Program-made: the position numbers and the translations under genes | Shown here: one piece after another, positions 33,481-42,939 of the stretch | Layout: the number at the start of each line of letters is the position of its first letter | Position numbering within the stretch: the stretch's first letter is position 1 | Source of the DNA: an uncultured Clostridia bacterium | GTDB taxonomy: Bacteria > Bacillota > Clostridia > Oscillospirales > Ruminococcaceae | DNA length: 64,000 nt | Direction of reading: 5' to 3' | NCBI GenBank assembly: GCA_947626755.1 | Contig: CANQTP010000007.1 | Span: 20,175 to 84,174 of the forward strand | The notes under the pieces: generated by a model | The model's input: the letters and a program-made list of their open reading frames with translations, nothing else | The model's database searches: none | What the model was told of the DNA's origin: nothing

Positions 33481-34776
33481 TTGTCGGTAGAAATAAAGTC
33501 TGTTGTAAACGGTTCGCCTGTTTCAGGAACGGGAATAAAGGCGGGAGATATTCTTGCCACGGTGAACGGGCACGAGATCGAGGACGTTCTTGACTATATG
33601 TTCTATTCAGCCGAAAGGCTTGTCAAGCTGGGAATAATTTCAGACGGCGAAAGGAAAACTTTTACCGTCCGCAAAAGCGAGTATGACGATCTCGGACTGG
33701 AATTTGAAACCTTCCTTATGGACAAGAAGCAAAGCTGCTGCAATAAGTGTATCTTCTGCTTTATAGACCAGATGCCGCCCGATATGCGGGAAACTCTTTA
33801 CTTCAAGGACGATGATGCGAGATTGTCGTTTTTACAGGGAAATTATGTTACACTTACGAACCTTTCACAAAAGGATATTGACAGAATTATCCAAATGAAA
33901 CTTGCAATAAATATTTCCGTTCATACCACAAACCCCGAACTTCGGTGCATGATGATGAATAACCGTTTTGCGGGGGAAAAGCTTGACTATCTCAGGCAGT
34001 TTGCGGAAGCGGGCATTTCCATGAACTGTCAGATAGTTCTTTGCCCGGGAATAAACGACGGCGCAGAATTGGAACGCACTCTCACCGACCTTGGAAAGCT
34101 TATGCCGAACATTCAGAGCATTGCCGTTGTCCCCGTTGGTCTGACAAAATTCCGTGACGGGCTTTACCCTCTTGAACTTTTTGACAAGGCGGGCGCGGGA
34201 AAAGCCATTGACCTGATAGAAAGATTCCAGAAAGATTTTCTGGAAAATTACGGCACGCGGCTTGTGTTCCCTTCGGACGAGTTTTACATTACAGCGGAAC
34301 GGGAAATTCCCGATGGGGAATACTATGAGGATTATTCCCAGTACGAAAACGGAGTGGGAATGGTACGCTCGCTTATAGATGAGTTTGAATCGGCTATGGC
34401 GGACGCGGAAAATGCGGAAAGTTCAGACGTTTCCATTGCAACGGGAGCACTGGCGTATGATTTTATTTCGGAACTGGTTGAAAAAGTCCGCGAAAAGTGG
34501 CATAATATTAATTGCAGGGTGTATAAGATACGGAACGATTTCTTCGGGGAAACCATAACCGTTTCGGGACTTATAACGGCTCGGGATATAATTTCCCAGC
34601 TTAAAGGAAAACCTCTTGGAAATACCCTGCTTATTTCCTCAAGCATGATAAAGGCGGACGAGGATATTTTCCTTGACGACCTTTCGATAAATGACGTTGA
34701 AAACGCTCTCGGCGTGAAGATACGCAAAGTTCCCAACGACGGCTATGAGCTTTTTGACGCGATAACCGGAAATTAA
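33481..34776 (+). CDS. DUF512-family PDZ/radical SAM protein
   Basis: A 431-residue protein with an N-terminal PDZ-like segment (SVVNGSPVSGTGIKAGDILATVNGHEI, residues ~5-32). A radical SAM-type centre follows with CCNKCIFCFIDQMPPDMRETLYFKDDDARLSFLQGNYVTLTN. The C-terminal half is the DUF512 domain. CNKCIFC supplies three Cys for a 4Fe-4S cluster. The reaction is unknown for this family, which commonly precedes der in Clostridia, as here (14 nt gap). The start is TTG, with GGGG 12 nt upstream, somewhat far. I see no better start. Confidence 0.88.
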   Translation: MSVEIKSVVNGSPVSGTGIKAGDILATVNGHEIEDVLDYMFYSAERLVKLGIISDGERKTFTVRKSEYDDLGLEFETFLMDKKQSCCNKCIFCFIDQMPPDMRETLYFKDDDARLSFLQGNYVTLTNLSQKDIDRIIQMKLAINISVHTTNPELRCMMMNNRFAGEKLDYLRQFAEAGISMNCQIVLCPGINDGAELERTLTDLGKLMPNIQSIAVVPVGLTKFRDGLYPLELFDKAGAGKAIDLIERFQKDFLENYGTRLVFPSDEFYITAEREIPDGEYYEDYSQYENGVGMVRSLIDEFESAMADAENAESSDVSIATGALAYDFISELVEKVREKWHNINCRVYKIRNDFFGETITVSGLITARDIISQLKGKPLGNTLLISSSMIKADEDIFLDDLSINDVENALGVKIRKVPNDGYELFDAITGN

Positions 34777-34789
34777 AGGAGATGATAGC

Positions 34790-36121
34790 ATGGCTTTGCC
34801 GATAGTTGCGGTAGTCGGACGTCCTAATGTTGGAAAATCCACACTTTTCAACAAACTTGTGGGAAAACGTCTTTCTATAGTTGAGGATACCCCCGGCGTT
34901 ACCCGCGATAGGATCTACTCGGAATGTGAGTGGAGAAACAGGAAATTTATGGTCGTAGACACAGGCGGTATCGAGCCTAACAGCGAGGACGTTATCCTGA
35001 AACAGATGCGGCGGCAGGCGGAACTTGCAGTTGAAAAAGCGGACGTTATCGTCTTTCTTACGGACGTTCGCATAGGCGTTACCGCCGATGATGAGGACGT
35101 TGCCATAATGCTTCGGAAAAGCGGCAAGCCTGTTGTTCTCTGCGTGAACAAATGCGATTCCATAGGCGATCCGCCTGCGGAATTCTACGAATTCTACAGT
35201 CTCGGTCTGGGAGACCCGATAGCGGTTTCCGCTGCTCACGGACACGGCTCGGGAGATATGCTGGACGAAATTTTCAAATATTTTCCCGAAGAGGAAGCCG
35301 AAAATGACGATGAGGAATATATTAAAGTCGCCGTTATCGGCAAGCCAAATGTTGGAAAATCTTCCCTTATAAACCGCGTTGCGGGAGAAGATCGGGTCAT
35401 AGTTTCGGATATTGCGGGAACTACCCGCGATGCCACCGACACAACCGTGGAAAATTCCCACGGAAAGTATATTTTCATAGACACTGCGGGCATACGCAAA
35501 AAGTCCAAAGTTCTTGAAAAGATAGAGCATTACAGCGTTCTTCGGGCATACATGGCGGTGGATCGTTCGGACGTATGCGTTATCCTTATTGACGCCACTG
35601 TAGGATTTACCGAGCAGGATTCAAAAGTCGCGGGTTACGCCCATGAACAGGGAAAAGCCTGCATTGTTGCCGTAAACAAATGGGACGCTGTGGAAAAAAC
35701 GGACAGCACTATGGACGAGTTCAAAGCGAAACTTTCGGAAAATTTCAGCTTTATGTCCTACGTTCCGTTCATATTCATTTCGGCAAAAACAGGACAGCGT
35801 GTTGAAAAGCTCTTTGATATGATAAACGATGTCAACAGGCAGAACAGCATGAGAATTTCCACGGGAATGTTAAATGACGTGCTTTCATACGCCACAACAA
35901 GAGTTCAGCCTCCCTCCGATAAGGGCAGACGATTGAAAATTTACTATATGACCCAGCCGTCCACCCGACCGCCGACGTTTGTAACGTTTGTAAACAGGGC
36001 GGATCTGTTCCACTTTTCCTATCAGAGGTATCTGGAAAATCAGATACGGCAGACATTCGGTCTGGAGGGAACGCCCGTGCGGTTCATTGTCCGCGAACGG
36101 GGAAAAAATGATGATAAATAG
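34790..36121 (+). CDS. der: Ribosome assembly GTPase Der (EngA)
   Basis: This 443-residue GTPase has two tandem G domains and a C-terminal KH-like domain and is needed for 50S subunit maturation. G domain 1 shows GRPNVGKSTLFNKLVGKR, DTGG and NKCD. G domain 2 shows GKPNVGKSSLINRVAGEDR, DTAG and NKWD. The KH-like end includes YYMTQPSTRPPTFVTFVN and RYLENQIRQTFGLEGTPVRFIVRER. AAAGGAGAT precedes the ATG. It is part of the DUF512-der-plsY-gpsA run. Confidence 0.98.
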   Translation: MALPIVAVVGRPNVGKSTLFNKLVGKRLSIVEDTPGVTRDRIYSECEWRNRKFMVVDTGGIEPNSEDVILKQMRRQAELAVEKADVIVFLTDVRIGVTADDEDVAIMLRKSGKPVVLCVNKCDSIGDPPAEFYEFYSLGLGDPIAVSAAHGHGSGDMLDEIFKYFPEEEAENDDEEYIKVAVIGKPNVGKSSLINRVAGEDRVIVSDIAGTTRDATDTTVENSHGKYIFIDTAGIRKKSKVLEKIEHYSVLRAYMAVDRSDVCVILIDATVGFTEQDSKVAGYAHEQGKACIVAVNKWDAVEKTDSTMDEFKAKLSENFSFMSYVPFIFISAKTGQRVEKLFDMINDVNRQNSMRISTGMLNDVLSYATTRVQPPSDKGRRLKIYYMTQPSTRPPTFVTFVNRADLFHFSYQRYLENQIRQTFGLEGTPVRFIVRERGKNDDK

Positions 36122-36132
36122 GAGTCTTGGCT

Positions 36133-36819
36133 ATGGCAAAGCTTATTATTGCGGGAATAATTTCGGTGATCGCTTCCTATCTTCTGGGAAGCTGCAATTC
36201 GTCAATAATTGTAGTCCGTCTGCTGAAACATGAGGACATTCGCGAACATGGAAGCAAGAATGCGGGACTTACAAACACACTTCGCTGTTACGGGAAATTA
36301 CCCGCTCTGCTCACACTTCTGGGCGATCTTGCAAAGGGAATAGTATCTGTTCTTGTGAGCATATTGGTGTTCCGCCTTATTGTGGGAGAGGGCGGCTTTG
36401 ACGAGAAAACCGTGGGCTACATAGCGGGAATTGCCGCGATCCTCGGACACATCTTCCCTATCTATTACGGATTCCGCGGCGGAAAGGGCATACTTGTTTC
36501 CTGCTCAATACTGATAGTCATTGACTGGCAGACATTTGTAATAATAATACCGTTCTTTGCAATTGTTCTGCTAATTTCAAAATATGTTTCGGTGGCTTCG
36601 ATCTCATCGGCAATATTCTACCCGATATTGACGTTCCTGCTCCACTATTTTGTGGAACATATCAGCCTTGACCTCTGTATAACACATACAGTTCTTGTAA
36701 TGATAACAAGCGCACTGCTCATCTATATGCACAGGACAAATATCCAACGCCTGCGAAACGGCACGGAAAACAAGTTTATAAAGAGCAAATCGGAAAGATC
36801 AAGCGGAAAGGAAGGATAA
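36133..36819 (+). CDS. plsY: Glycerol-3-phosphate acyltransferase PlsY
   Basis: This integral membrane enzyme of 228 residues transfers an acyl group from acyl-phosphate to glycerol 3-phosphate, the first step of phospholipid synthesis. The three PlsY cytoplasmic loops are present: SYLLGSCNSSIIV, HGSKNAGLTNTLR (near the G-S-x-N-x-G-x-T-N motif) and the GHIFPIYYGFRGGKG motif. The start at 36133 follows AGGAG; the track's TTG is two codons earlier. Pairing with gpsA, which makes its substrate, two bases downstream is functionally apt. Confidence 0.96.
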   Translation: MAKLIIAGIISVIASYLLGSCNSSIIVVRLLKHEDIREHGSKNAGLTNTLRCYGKLPALLTLLGDLAKGIVSVLVSILVFRLIVGEGGFDEKTVGYIAGIAAILGHIFPIYYGFRGGKGILVSCSILIVIDWQTFVIIIPFFAIVLLISKYVSVASISSAIFYPILTFLLHYFVEHISLDLCITHTVLVMITSALLIYMHRTNIQRLRNGTENKFIKSKSERSSGKEG

Positions 36820-36820
36820 T

Positions 36821-37840
36821 ATGGCAAAATTCACTATTCTGGGAATGGGCGGTTTCGGACTCAGCCTTGCGGTAATGCTTAATAATTTCGGTCACGATGT
36901 GACGGTATGGTCGGCATTTCAGCAGGAAATTGACGACATAAAGCGCGACGGCGAAAACAAGCAGAAACTTCCGGGAGTAAAGATAAGCGATGAGATAATC
37001 CTTACAGGAGATATTTCTTCGGTGACAGGAGCGGATATTGTCATTTTCGGTATACCTACCCGCAAAGTTCGGGAAGTTGCCCAAAAAGCCGCAGCGCACA
37101 TTTCCCCCGAAACGGTTATCGTCAACACGGGCAAAGGCTTGGAAGAAAGCTCCCTTAAAAGAATGAGCGAAGTTATCAGCGAGGAAATTCCTCAAAGTCC
37201 GCTTGTAGTTCTCAGCGGTCCTTCCCACGCGGAAGAAGTTGCGCTGGGGATCCCCACAACAGTTGTTGCCGCTTCAAAAGATCAGAAATATGCCGACTAT
37301 ATCCAGAGTGTGATGTCAAACAATACTTTCCGCATTTACATCAACAGTGACATTGTGGGCTGCGAACTGGGCGGCTCGTTAAAGAACATAATCGCATTGT
37401 GCGCGGGGATCTGCGACGGAATGGGACTTGGCGACAACACCAAAGCGGCGCTTATGACAAGAGGAATTACGGAAATTGCCCGCCTCGGAGTTGCTCTGGG
37501 CGGAAAGTCCGAGACCTTTGCTGGACTTACGGGAATAGGAGATCTGATCGTTACCTGCACAAGTATGCACAGCCGCAACCGCCGCGCGGGAATACTTATC
37601 GGTCAGGGAACTTCTCCCGAAGATGCCGTAAAGCAGGTGGGAACTGTGGAAGGCTACATCTGCACAAAAGCCGCCTATGAACTTGCGCAGAAAACGGGAG
37701 TTGATATGCCCATAACCGAGCAGTGCTACAACGTCCTTTTCGGCGGACTCAGCGCAAAATCCGCTCTCACCAATCTTATGGGCAGACCCAAACGCCATGA
37801 AACAGAGACCATCTGGGTTGACAACAGTTCTGAAAACTGA
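36821..37840 (+). CDS. gpsA: Glycerol-3-phosphate dehydrogenase [NAD(P)+]
   Basis: This 339-residue enzyme reduces dihydroxyacetone phosphate to sn-glycerol 3-phosphate for phospholipids. It has the Rossmann motif ILGMGGFGLSLAVML, VIVNTGKGLE, LSGPSHAEEVALGIPTTVV, and the catalytic-lysine helix GGSLKNIIALCAGICDGMGLGDNTKAALMTRG. GLTGIGDLIVTCTSMHSRNRR follows. It starts two bases after plsY. A perfect terminator follows. Confidence 0.97.
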   Translation: MAKFTILGMGGFGLSLAVMLNNFGHDVTVWSAFQQEIDDIKRDGENKQKLPGVKISDEIILTGDISSVTGADIVIFGIPTRKVREVAQKAAAHISPETVIVNTGKGLEESSLKRMSEVISEEIPQSPLVVLSGPSHAEEVALGIPTTVVAASKDQKYADYIQSVMSNNTFRIYINSDIVGCELGGSLKNIIALCAGICDGMGLGDNTKAALMTRGITEIARLGVALGGKSETFAGLTGIGDLIVTCTSMHSRNRRAGILIGQGTSPEDAVKQVGTVEGYICTKAAYELAQKTGVDMPITEQCYNVLFGGLSAKSALTNLMGRPKRHETETIWVDNSSEN

Positions 37841-37847
37841 TACAAAC

Positions 37848-37886
37848 AACGCCGCGCAAGGACAAACTTTGCGCGGCGTTTTCTTT
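37848..37886 (+). terminator. Terminator after gpsA
   Basis: AACGCCGCGCAA and TTGCGCGGCGTT pair around ggacaaact, followed by TTCTTTCT. It closes the DUF512-der-plsY-gpsA run. Confidence 0.85.
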
Positions 37887-37957
37887 CTCCTGCAAAAGGC
37901 ATTTTTTTGCTTATCGTTGAATAATATATACAGATAAACATTTTGGAGGAATGTATC

Positions 37958-38719
37958 ATGCAGGAAAAAAAGGATATTGGCTCAATGGCAGAAAAATACA
38001 AAGCGGAAATGATGCGGATATACAACAGCAATAAGCCGTCAGCCGCTGCGGAACATCAGAAAATACCGCAAACGGAAAACGTCTGTGAAAGCTGTGCGGA
38101 ACATACAGAAAAATTCGCAGCTCCGCCGATGACGGGCATTCCCTACGAAAACGTTACAGAAGAAGTGTGCAAATTTCCCACTGCCGAAGAACTCATCAAG
38201 GCGGACTGCGACAGCTGCGGAGACAGCACAGCAGTTGAAACAATGTCTCAATGTTTCGGAGAGAGCATTGCCGATACGCGGTTCGATTCGGAAAGAAACG
38301 CGGAAGATCATATGCAGGGCAATTACGATCAGTATTCCGATGATGAAGCAAACGATGAAACATACAGCTGTTATACATCGGAAATGATCGGCAAAGGCTG
38401 CATACAGGCTGAAGTCACGGACGCCGAGGACGGTTCTCCGATAGCGGGAGCTGTAGTTGCCGTTCTGAGAAAAGCGGAGGATTCCGATATACTTGTTGAA
38501 ATGCTTGTGACGGATTCCCGCGGAATGACCGAAACAGCCGAACTTCCCACAGCGGTTTCTCCCGAAGGATCAAAGCCTTGCAGCGAATACATGATAACGG
38601 TGATGAAAAAGGGATTTTACAGTATCAATATGCTTACCGTTCCGATATTTGACACTATAAGATCCATTCAGCCCATTGAAATGACACGAGCCGTGATCGA
38701 ATGCGGCAGAATAAAATGA
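37958..38719 (+). CDS. Unknown protein with C-terminal carboxypeptidase-regulatory-like domain
   Basis: This protein of about 253 residues is counted from the ATG at 37958, which follows GGAGGA. Residues ~1-145 are low-complexity, acidic and Cys-containing, without a signal peptide. Residues ~150-250 form a beta-sandwich-like segment (IQAEVTDAEDGSPIAGAVVAVL, VTDSRGMTETAELP, YMITVMKKGFYSINMLTVPIFDTIRSIQPIEM). This resembles the carboxypeptidase-regulatory/CnaB-like modules of some clostridial peptidoglycan- or spore-associated proteins. The specific function is unknown. It stands alone between two terminators. Confidence 0.7.
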   Translation: MQEKKDIGSMAEKYKAEMMRIYNSNKPSAAAEHQKIPQTENVCESCAEHTEKFAAPPMTGIPYENVTEEVCKFPTAEELIKADCDSCGDSTAVETMSQCFGESIADTRFDSERNAEDHMQGNYDQYSDDEANDETYSCYTSEMIGKGCIQAEVTDAEDGSPIAGAVVAVLRKAEDSDILVEMLVTDSRGMTETAELPTAVSPEGSKPCSEYMITVMKKGFYSINMLTVPIFDTIRSIQPIEMTRAVIECGRIK

Positions 38720-38746
38720 GGTGCGGGATCCGCACCTCATTTTTTA
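38714..38746. terminator. Bidirectional terminator between convergent genes
   Basis: AAATGAGGTGCGG gat CCGCACCTCATTT is a perfect 13-bp stem, T-rich on both sides, between the unknown gene and galE. Confidence 0.88.
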
Positions 38747-39757
38747 CTTTATACCTTCGGGATTTTTTACTGTAAAATTCCAGCTGTCGCGGCACATCTG
38801 CGCAATGTCCGCCTTGGCTTCCCAGCCGAAAAGTGCTTTTGCCTTGTCGGTATTGGCATAGCAGGTGGCAATGTCGCCGGGACGGCGGGGAGCGATCTTG
38901 TAATTGACTTTCTTTCCGGAAGCTTCCTCAAAGGCTTTTACAACTTCCAGAACGCTGGTGCCTTTTCCCGTGCCGAGATTGACGGCTTCCGTGCCTTTAT
39001 GTTTCAATGCGTAATCCACCGCGCAGAGATGTCCCTTTGCAAGGTCAACAACGTGGATATAGTCTCTTACGCCTGTTCCGTCGGGAGTATCATAGTCATT
39101 TCCGTAAACGCTGAGACATGGCAGACGTCCCGAAGCTACCTGTGCAACATACGGCAGCAGGTTGTTTGGAATGCCGTTGGGATCTTCGCCTAAAAGTCCG
39201 CTTTCGTGTGCGCCGATGGGGTTAAAGTAGCGGAGAAGCACAACGCTCCACTCGCTGTCGGCTTTTGCCGTATCGGTAAGGATCTGTTCGATCATGACCT
39301 TTGTGTAACCGTATGGATTTGTTGCAGAAGTAGGATATGTTTCAACATACGGAACGGGGTTATTCATTCCGTAAACTGTTGCGCTTGATGAGAAAACTAT
39401 GGTCTTGCAGCCGTTTTCGCGCATGGCTTTGATAAGTTCGATAGTTCCCGAAATATTATTATAATAGTATTCCACAGGCTTTGCGCAGGACTCCCCTACC
39501 GCTTTAAGACCCGCAAAATGTATTACCGCGTCAATGGAATTTTCCTTGAATATCCTGCTTGTACCTTCAAAGTCCAGCATATCCGTTTCATAGAATCTGA
39601 AGTCTTTTCCCGTAATTTTTTTGATGCGGTCCAGTGCTTCGGGCTTGGAATTTGAAAAGTTGTCCATTACAACTATCTCATATCCCGCATTAAGAAGTTC
39701 AACGCAGGTATGACTGCCGATGAATCCCGCTCCGCCTGTAACAAGTATCTTTCCCAT
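38744..39757 (-). CDS. galE: UDP-glucose 4-epimerase
   Basis: This 337-residue short-chain dehydrogenase/reductase interconverts UDP-glucose and UDP-galactose. It shows the NAD motif GGAGFIGSHTCVELL, the IHFAGLKAVGES region, the catalytic SSSATVYG and YGYTKVMIEQIL (Tyr-x3-Lys), and NPIGAHESGLLGEDPNGIPNNLLPYV typical of GalE. It is 52 nt downstream of an O-antigen-ligase-like gene on the same strand, so its product may feed surface polysaccharide synthesis. Confidence 0.96.
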   Translation of the reverse strand: MGKILVTGGAGFIGSHTCVELLNAGYEIVVMDNFSNSKPEALDRIKKITGKDFRFYETDMLDFEGTSRIFKENSIDAVIHFAGLKAVGESCAKPVEYYYNNISGTIELIKAMRENGCKTIVFSSSATVYGMNNPVPYVETYPTSATNPYGYTKVMIEQILTDTAKADSEWSVVLLRYFNPIGAHESGLLGEDPNGIPNNLLPYVAQVASGRLPCLSVYGNDYDTPDGTGVRDYIHVVDLAKGHLCAVDYALKHKGTEAVNLGTGKGTSVLEVVKAFEEASGKKVNYKIAPRRPGDIATCYANTDKAKALFGWEAKADIAQMCRDSWNFTVKNPEGIK

Positions 39758-39809
39758 ACAGATCTTCCTTTCATGACAATTATTTTTATATGATAAAAAT
39801 TATGCGCTA

Positions 39810-41156
39810 TTATGCGCTTTCCCGCAGATCGTTTTTTCTGCCGAGTTTTATGGGAGTTTGTAAAGATGTATGTATACACATTCCCATAGCTATCCAGAAA
39901 TACGGTACAACATTCGGAAGGCTGCTGTTTACAAATGCCTGAGCCGCATAGCTTGCAACTGCTCCGAATAATATCCAGCTTATATAACGTTCCTGTTCAT
40001 CGTTTGTGTTTATTATATTTTTTACAGATATTACCGAAACATATACAATAAGCGCAATATAGTTTATCCCCGCAAAAATGCCTTCTGTTACGATCGTATG
40101 AAGATATTCATTATGTGCTTTATTGGATATTTCCATGCCTTCATGCCATCTTGGGTTGCCTGTAAATACTTCCGCAAAATTGTCAAGACCTACACCTGTC
40201 AGCCAGTTATGAGGAATTGCTTCCACGCCGAATCTCCAGATATACCCGCGGCGGCTGCCGAAACTGTCAAAATCACGGGTCATATCATTATAGAATTCAC
40301 CGAACATCTGCTTGAAAGTGTCTCTTGTCATTGCTATAACGGCAACTACTGCCGCGTAACATACTATCACTGCCAGAAAAGACATTATATGCGAGTGAAG
40401 TTTTTTCTTATCGTATCCTTTTGAATTCATTACAATAAATGAAACTATATAAAAGCATACTATTGCAATATTTCCGAGCAATGATATACGCGCTTCCGTG
40501 CAGAACGAAACATACATAATAAGAATTGTAAGAACCAGATACAGCAGACGCAGTTTATTGCCTTTTTCCGTAAATATCAGCATTCCTGCACAAACTGCAG
40601 CGAGAATGATCGTCAATCCTGCAAACCAGTTGAAATTAAAAGTAAGTCCATAGCAAAAAGTTTGTATGTGCATACCCGTAATGCTCCCGGGAAGATGTAT
40701 CCCGAAAGATTGCAGAAGCGCGACTATACCGTTAATTGCCGAAACAATTATAAATGTGTAGAGGATCTTTTTTCTCATTGAAATATCATTTAAAGATGCC
40801 GCCGCAAAAAAAACTGAAAAATATAACATAAAGTACAGCGGACGTTCACCGGAAAAGTAAGAGGTAGTATATCCCTGATCCTGCTTTGTAAATATCAGAG
40901 AGATCAAAGCAAAAAATATCAGCAGCAGGAAAAATATATCAGATGGGTATATTTCTTTGCTCTTTAGCCTTAAATACAGCATTGAAGCACAGGAAATAAT
41001 TCCAAAAAAGCTGTAAGAATTAAGTATAAAAGGCAGCGTCAGATATGCCGCTCCCAATAATTGAGAAATAAGTTCGCACAACGGCATCAGTATCATAAAT
41101 GATACAATATAGCCGAAATAAAATTTTTCCGAAGTAACTTTTTTAATCAGATCCAC
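39810..41156 (-). CDS. O-antigen ligase/polymerase-like membrane protein
   Basis: This polytopic membrane protein of about 448 residues has roughly ten to twelve hydrophobic segments. A large extracytoplasmic loop near residues 300-350 contains the family-like 'NWLTGVGLDNFAEVF' and 'KAHNEYLHTIVTEGIFAGINYIALI'. It belongs to the Wzy/WaaL (O-antigen ligase) superfamily; in a Gram-positive it would polymerise or attach a capsular or wall glycan. The donor is unknown. I prefer the GTG at 41156, preceded by AGGGGGA at seven bases, over the track's ATG at 41177, which lacks a good site. Confidence 0.82.
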   Translation of the reverse strand: MDLIKKVTSEKFYFGYIVSFMILMPLCELISQLLGAAYLTLPFILNSYSFFGIISCASMLYLRLKSKEIYPSDIFFLLLIFFALISLIFTKQDQGYTTSYFSGERPLYFMLYFSVFFAAASLNDISMRKKILYTFIIVSAINGIVALLQSFGIHLPGSITGMHIQTFCYGLTFNFNWFAGLTIILAAVCAGMLIFTEKGNKLRLLYLVLTILIMYVSFCTEARISLLGNIAIVCFYIVSFIVMNSKGYDKKKLHSHIMSFLAVIVCYAAVVAVIAMTRDTFKQMFGEFYNDMTRDFDSFGSRRGYIWRFGVEAIPHNWLTGVGLDNFAEVFTGNPRWHEGMEISNKAHNEYLHTIVTEGIFAGINYIALIVYVSVISVKNIINTNDEQERYISWILFGAVASYAAQAFVNSSLPNVVPYFWIAMGMCIHTSLQTPIKLGRKNDLRESA

Positions 41157-41293
41157 CGCAAAATCCCCCTGTTTCATATCTTTTTAATTATAGCAGAATT
41201 GTCTGAATTTTTCAAGCAGATTTTGCACAAACAAAAGTAATGATTTTTGTGAAAAAAGCAGAAAAAATATTTCAAAAAAATTAAAAATTACTC

Positions 41294-41322
41294 TTGAAAA
41301 CCTACTAATCATATTGTATAAT
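41294..41322 (+). promoter_or_regulatory. Promoter of the Rrf2-family gene
   Basis: TTGAAA and TATAAT are separated by 17 nt. The half-repeat ACTA...TAGT spanning the -10 region (CTACTAatcatattgtataaTAGTAT) may be an autoregulatory site, but that is weak. Confidence 0.6.
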
Positions 41323-41356
41323 AGTATTATATCCATGTGAAAGGACGAGTTCCAAT

Positions 41357-41788
41357 ATGAAAATTTCAACCAAGGGAAGATATGCCCTGAGAATGCTTCT
41401 GGATCTGGCTGTATACGGCAAAGATGAGTATGTTGCCCTTAAAGATACCGCCGAAAGGCAGGATATTTCCAAGAAATACCTTGAACAGATAGTTCCGCTG
41501 CTGAATAAATCAGGTCTGCTGAAAACAAACCGCGGCTATCAGGGCGGATATATGCTTTCAAAATCCCCCGACAAATATACCGTGGGCGAGATCCTCCGCA
41601 TTTCCGAAGGGGATCTGTGTCCTGTGTCCTGCCTGCGCTACGAGCCTAACGATTGCCCAAGGGCAGCAGAATGTATGACTCTCCCCGTATGGGAAGGACT
41701 TTACAAAGTCATAACCGAATATCTGGACGGCATCACCTTGCAGGACATTATCGACAAATATGACGGCGGCGAAAACTTTTCAATATGA
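41357..41788 (+). CDS. Rrf2-family (IscR-like) transcriptional regulator
   Basis: This 143-residue DNA-binding protein has the Rrf2 N-terminal winged helix MKISTKGRYALRMLLDLAVYG, DISKKYLEQIVPLLNKSGLLKTNRGYQGGYMLSKSP. Near residues 85-105 the sequence CPVSCLRYEPNDCPRAAEC carries four Cys, so an Fe-S cluster is likely, as in IscR-type members. No isc/suf or cysteine genes are nearby. It precedes pheA by 20 nt. Whether it controls pheA-ispD-ispF is untested. Confidence 0.9.
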   Translation: MKISTKGRYALRMLLDLAVYGKDEYVALKDTAERQDISKKYLEQIVPLLNKSGLLKTNRGYQGGYMLSKSPDKYTVGEILRISEGDLCPVSCLRYEPNDCPRAAECMTLPVWEGLYKVITEYLDGITLQDIIDKYDGGENFSI

Positions 41789-41808
41789 TCGTATCGGAGG
41801 AAAATTTA

Positions 41809-42927
41809 ATGGACTTGAACGAACTCAGAAAGCGCATTGACGCTATCGACAGCGAGATCTTGAAGCTTTTTACCGACAGAATGGAAGTCTGCCGCGCCGT
41901 TGCCGAGTATAAAAAAGAACACTCCCTGCCCGTCATGCAGGGCGGACGGGAAAAACAGGTCATAGAGCGCGTCCGCGAAAACGCTCCCGACGATCTGAAG
42001 GACGGAGCGGCTATGCTTTTCCAGAACATTATGGACATCAGCAAATGTATCCAGAATATGAAGATAGAACATGACAGCAAGCTGTCCGCTCCCAAGCCGT
42101 TCATTCCCGAAAATGCTGGAAAGATCGCCTGTCAGGGAACGTCGGGCGCATATTCCGAAGCCGCCTGCAAAAAGCTTTTCGGGGACAAGCCCGCTGTTTT
42201 TTACACCGCTTTTGAAGATGTTTTCAACGCAGTTGAAAGCGGCGAAGCGGATTTCGGACTTCTTCCGCTGGAAAATTCTACTATCGGGAACATCTCCGAG
42301 ACATACGATCTTATGTCAAAGCACAATTTCAGCATTTGCTCCCTTGTGAGAGTGGAAATAACCCACTGTCTCGCAGCTGCAAAAGGCACTCCCGCTGATT
42401 CGATAAAATATGTTTATTCCAAAGAAGAAGCCCTTGCCCAGTGTTCGGAATTCATAAAAGAAAAGGGACTTGTCCGCAGAGAATATGCAAATACCGCGCT
42501 TTCCGCCGAACTGGTAAGAGACAGGCGGGATCCGTCCCTTGCCTGTATCTGTTCGCGGAACTGCGCAGAGCTTTACGGTCTGGACATCATAAACGACCGC
42601 ATTGCCGATGCTTATCCCAATTATACGCGGTTCATATGTTTTTCAAAAGAGTACATATCCCCTGCCGATGCCGATACCATAACCGTTTGCGTTACCATTC
42701 CCAATACCCCCGGTTCCCTTTACCGTATGCTTACCAAATTCTACGCCGCGGGGCTGAACCTTTCCAAGATAGAAAGCAAGAACATCGCGGGAAGCGATTT
42801 TGAGGTGATGTTCTATCTGGATTTCCAAGGCAGCTGCACAGATCCCAAAGTTGTTGCACTGCTCCACGATTTGGAAAATGAAATGAGCTTTTTCAGATTT
42901 CTGGGAAGTTTCAAAGAGGTACTGTAA
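41809..42927 (+). CDS. pheA: Bifunctional chorismate mutase / prephenate dehydratase
   Basis: A 372-residue fusion that converts chorismate to phenylpyruvate. Residues ~1-85 are an AroQ-type chorismate mutase (LNELRKRIDAIDSEILKLFTDRMEVCRAVAEYK). Residues ~105-285 are the dehydratase (ACQGTSGAYSEAACKKLF, DFGLLPLENSTIGNISETYDL, and the catalytic NYTRFICF). Residues ~295-370 are an ACT domain (TIPNTPGSLYRMLTKFYAAGLNLSKIESKN) for Phe feedback. The usual ESRP motif reads ESKN. The start at 41809 follows CGGAGGA. Confidence 0.95.
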   Translation: MDLNELRKRIDAIDSEILKLFTDRMEVCRAVAEYKKEHSLPVMQGGREKQVIERVRENAPDDLKDGAAMLFQNIMDISKCIQNMKIEHDSKLSAPKPFIPENAGKIACQGTSGAYSEAACKKLFGDKPAVFYTAFEDVFNAVESGEADFGLLPLENSTIGNISETYDLMSKHNFSICSLVRVEITHCLAAAKGTPADSIKYVYSKEEALAQCSEFIKEKGLVRREYANTALSAELVRDRRDPSLACICSRNCAELYGLDIINDRIADAYPNYTRFICFSKEYISPADADTITVCVTIPNTPGSLYRMLTKFYAAGLNLSKIESKNIAGSDFEVMFYLDFQGSCTDPKVVALLHDLENEMSFFRFLGSFKEVL

Positions 42928-42939
42928 AGGAGTTTTCAT

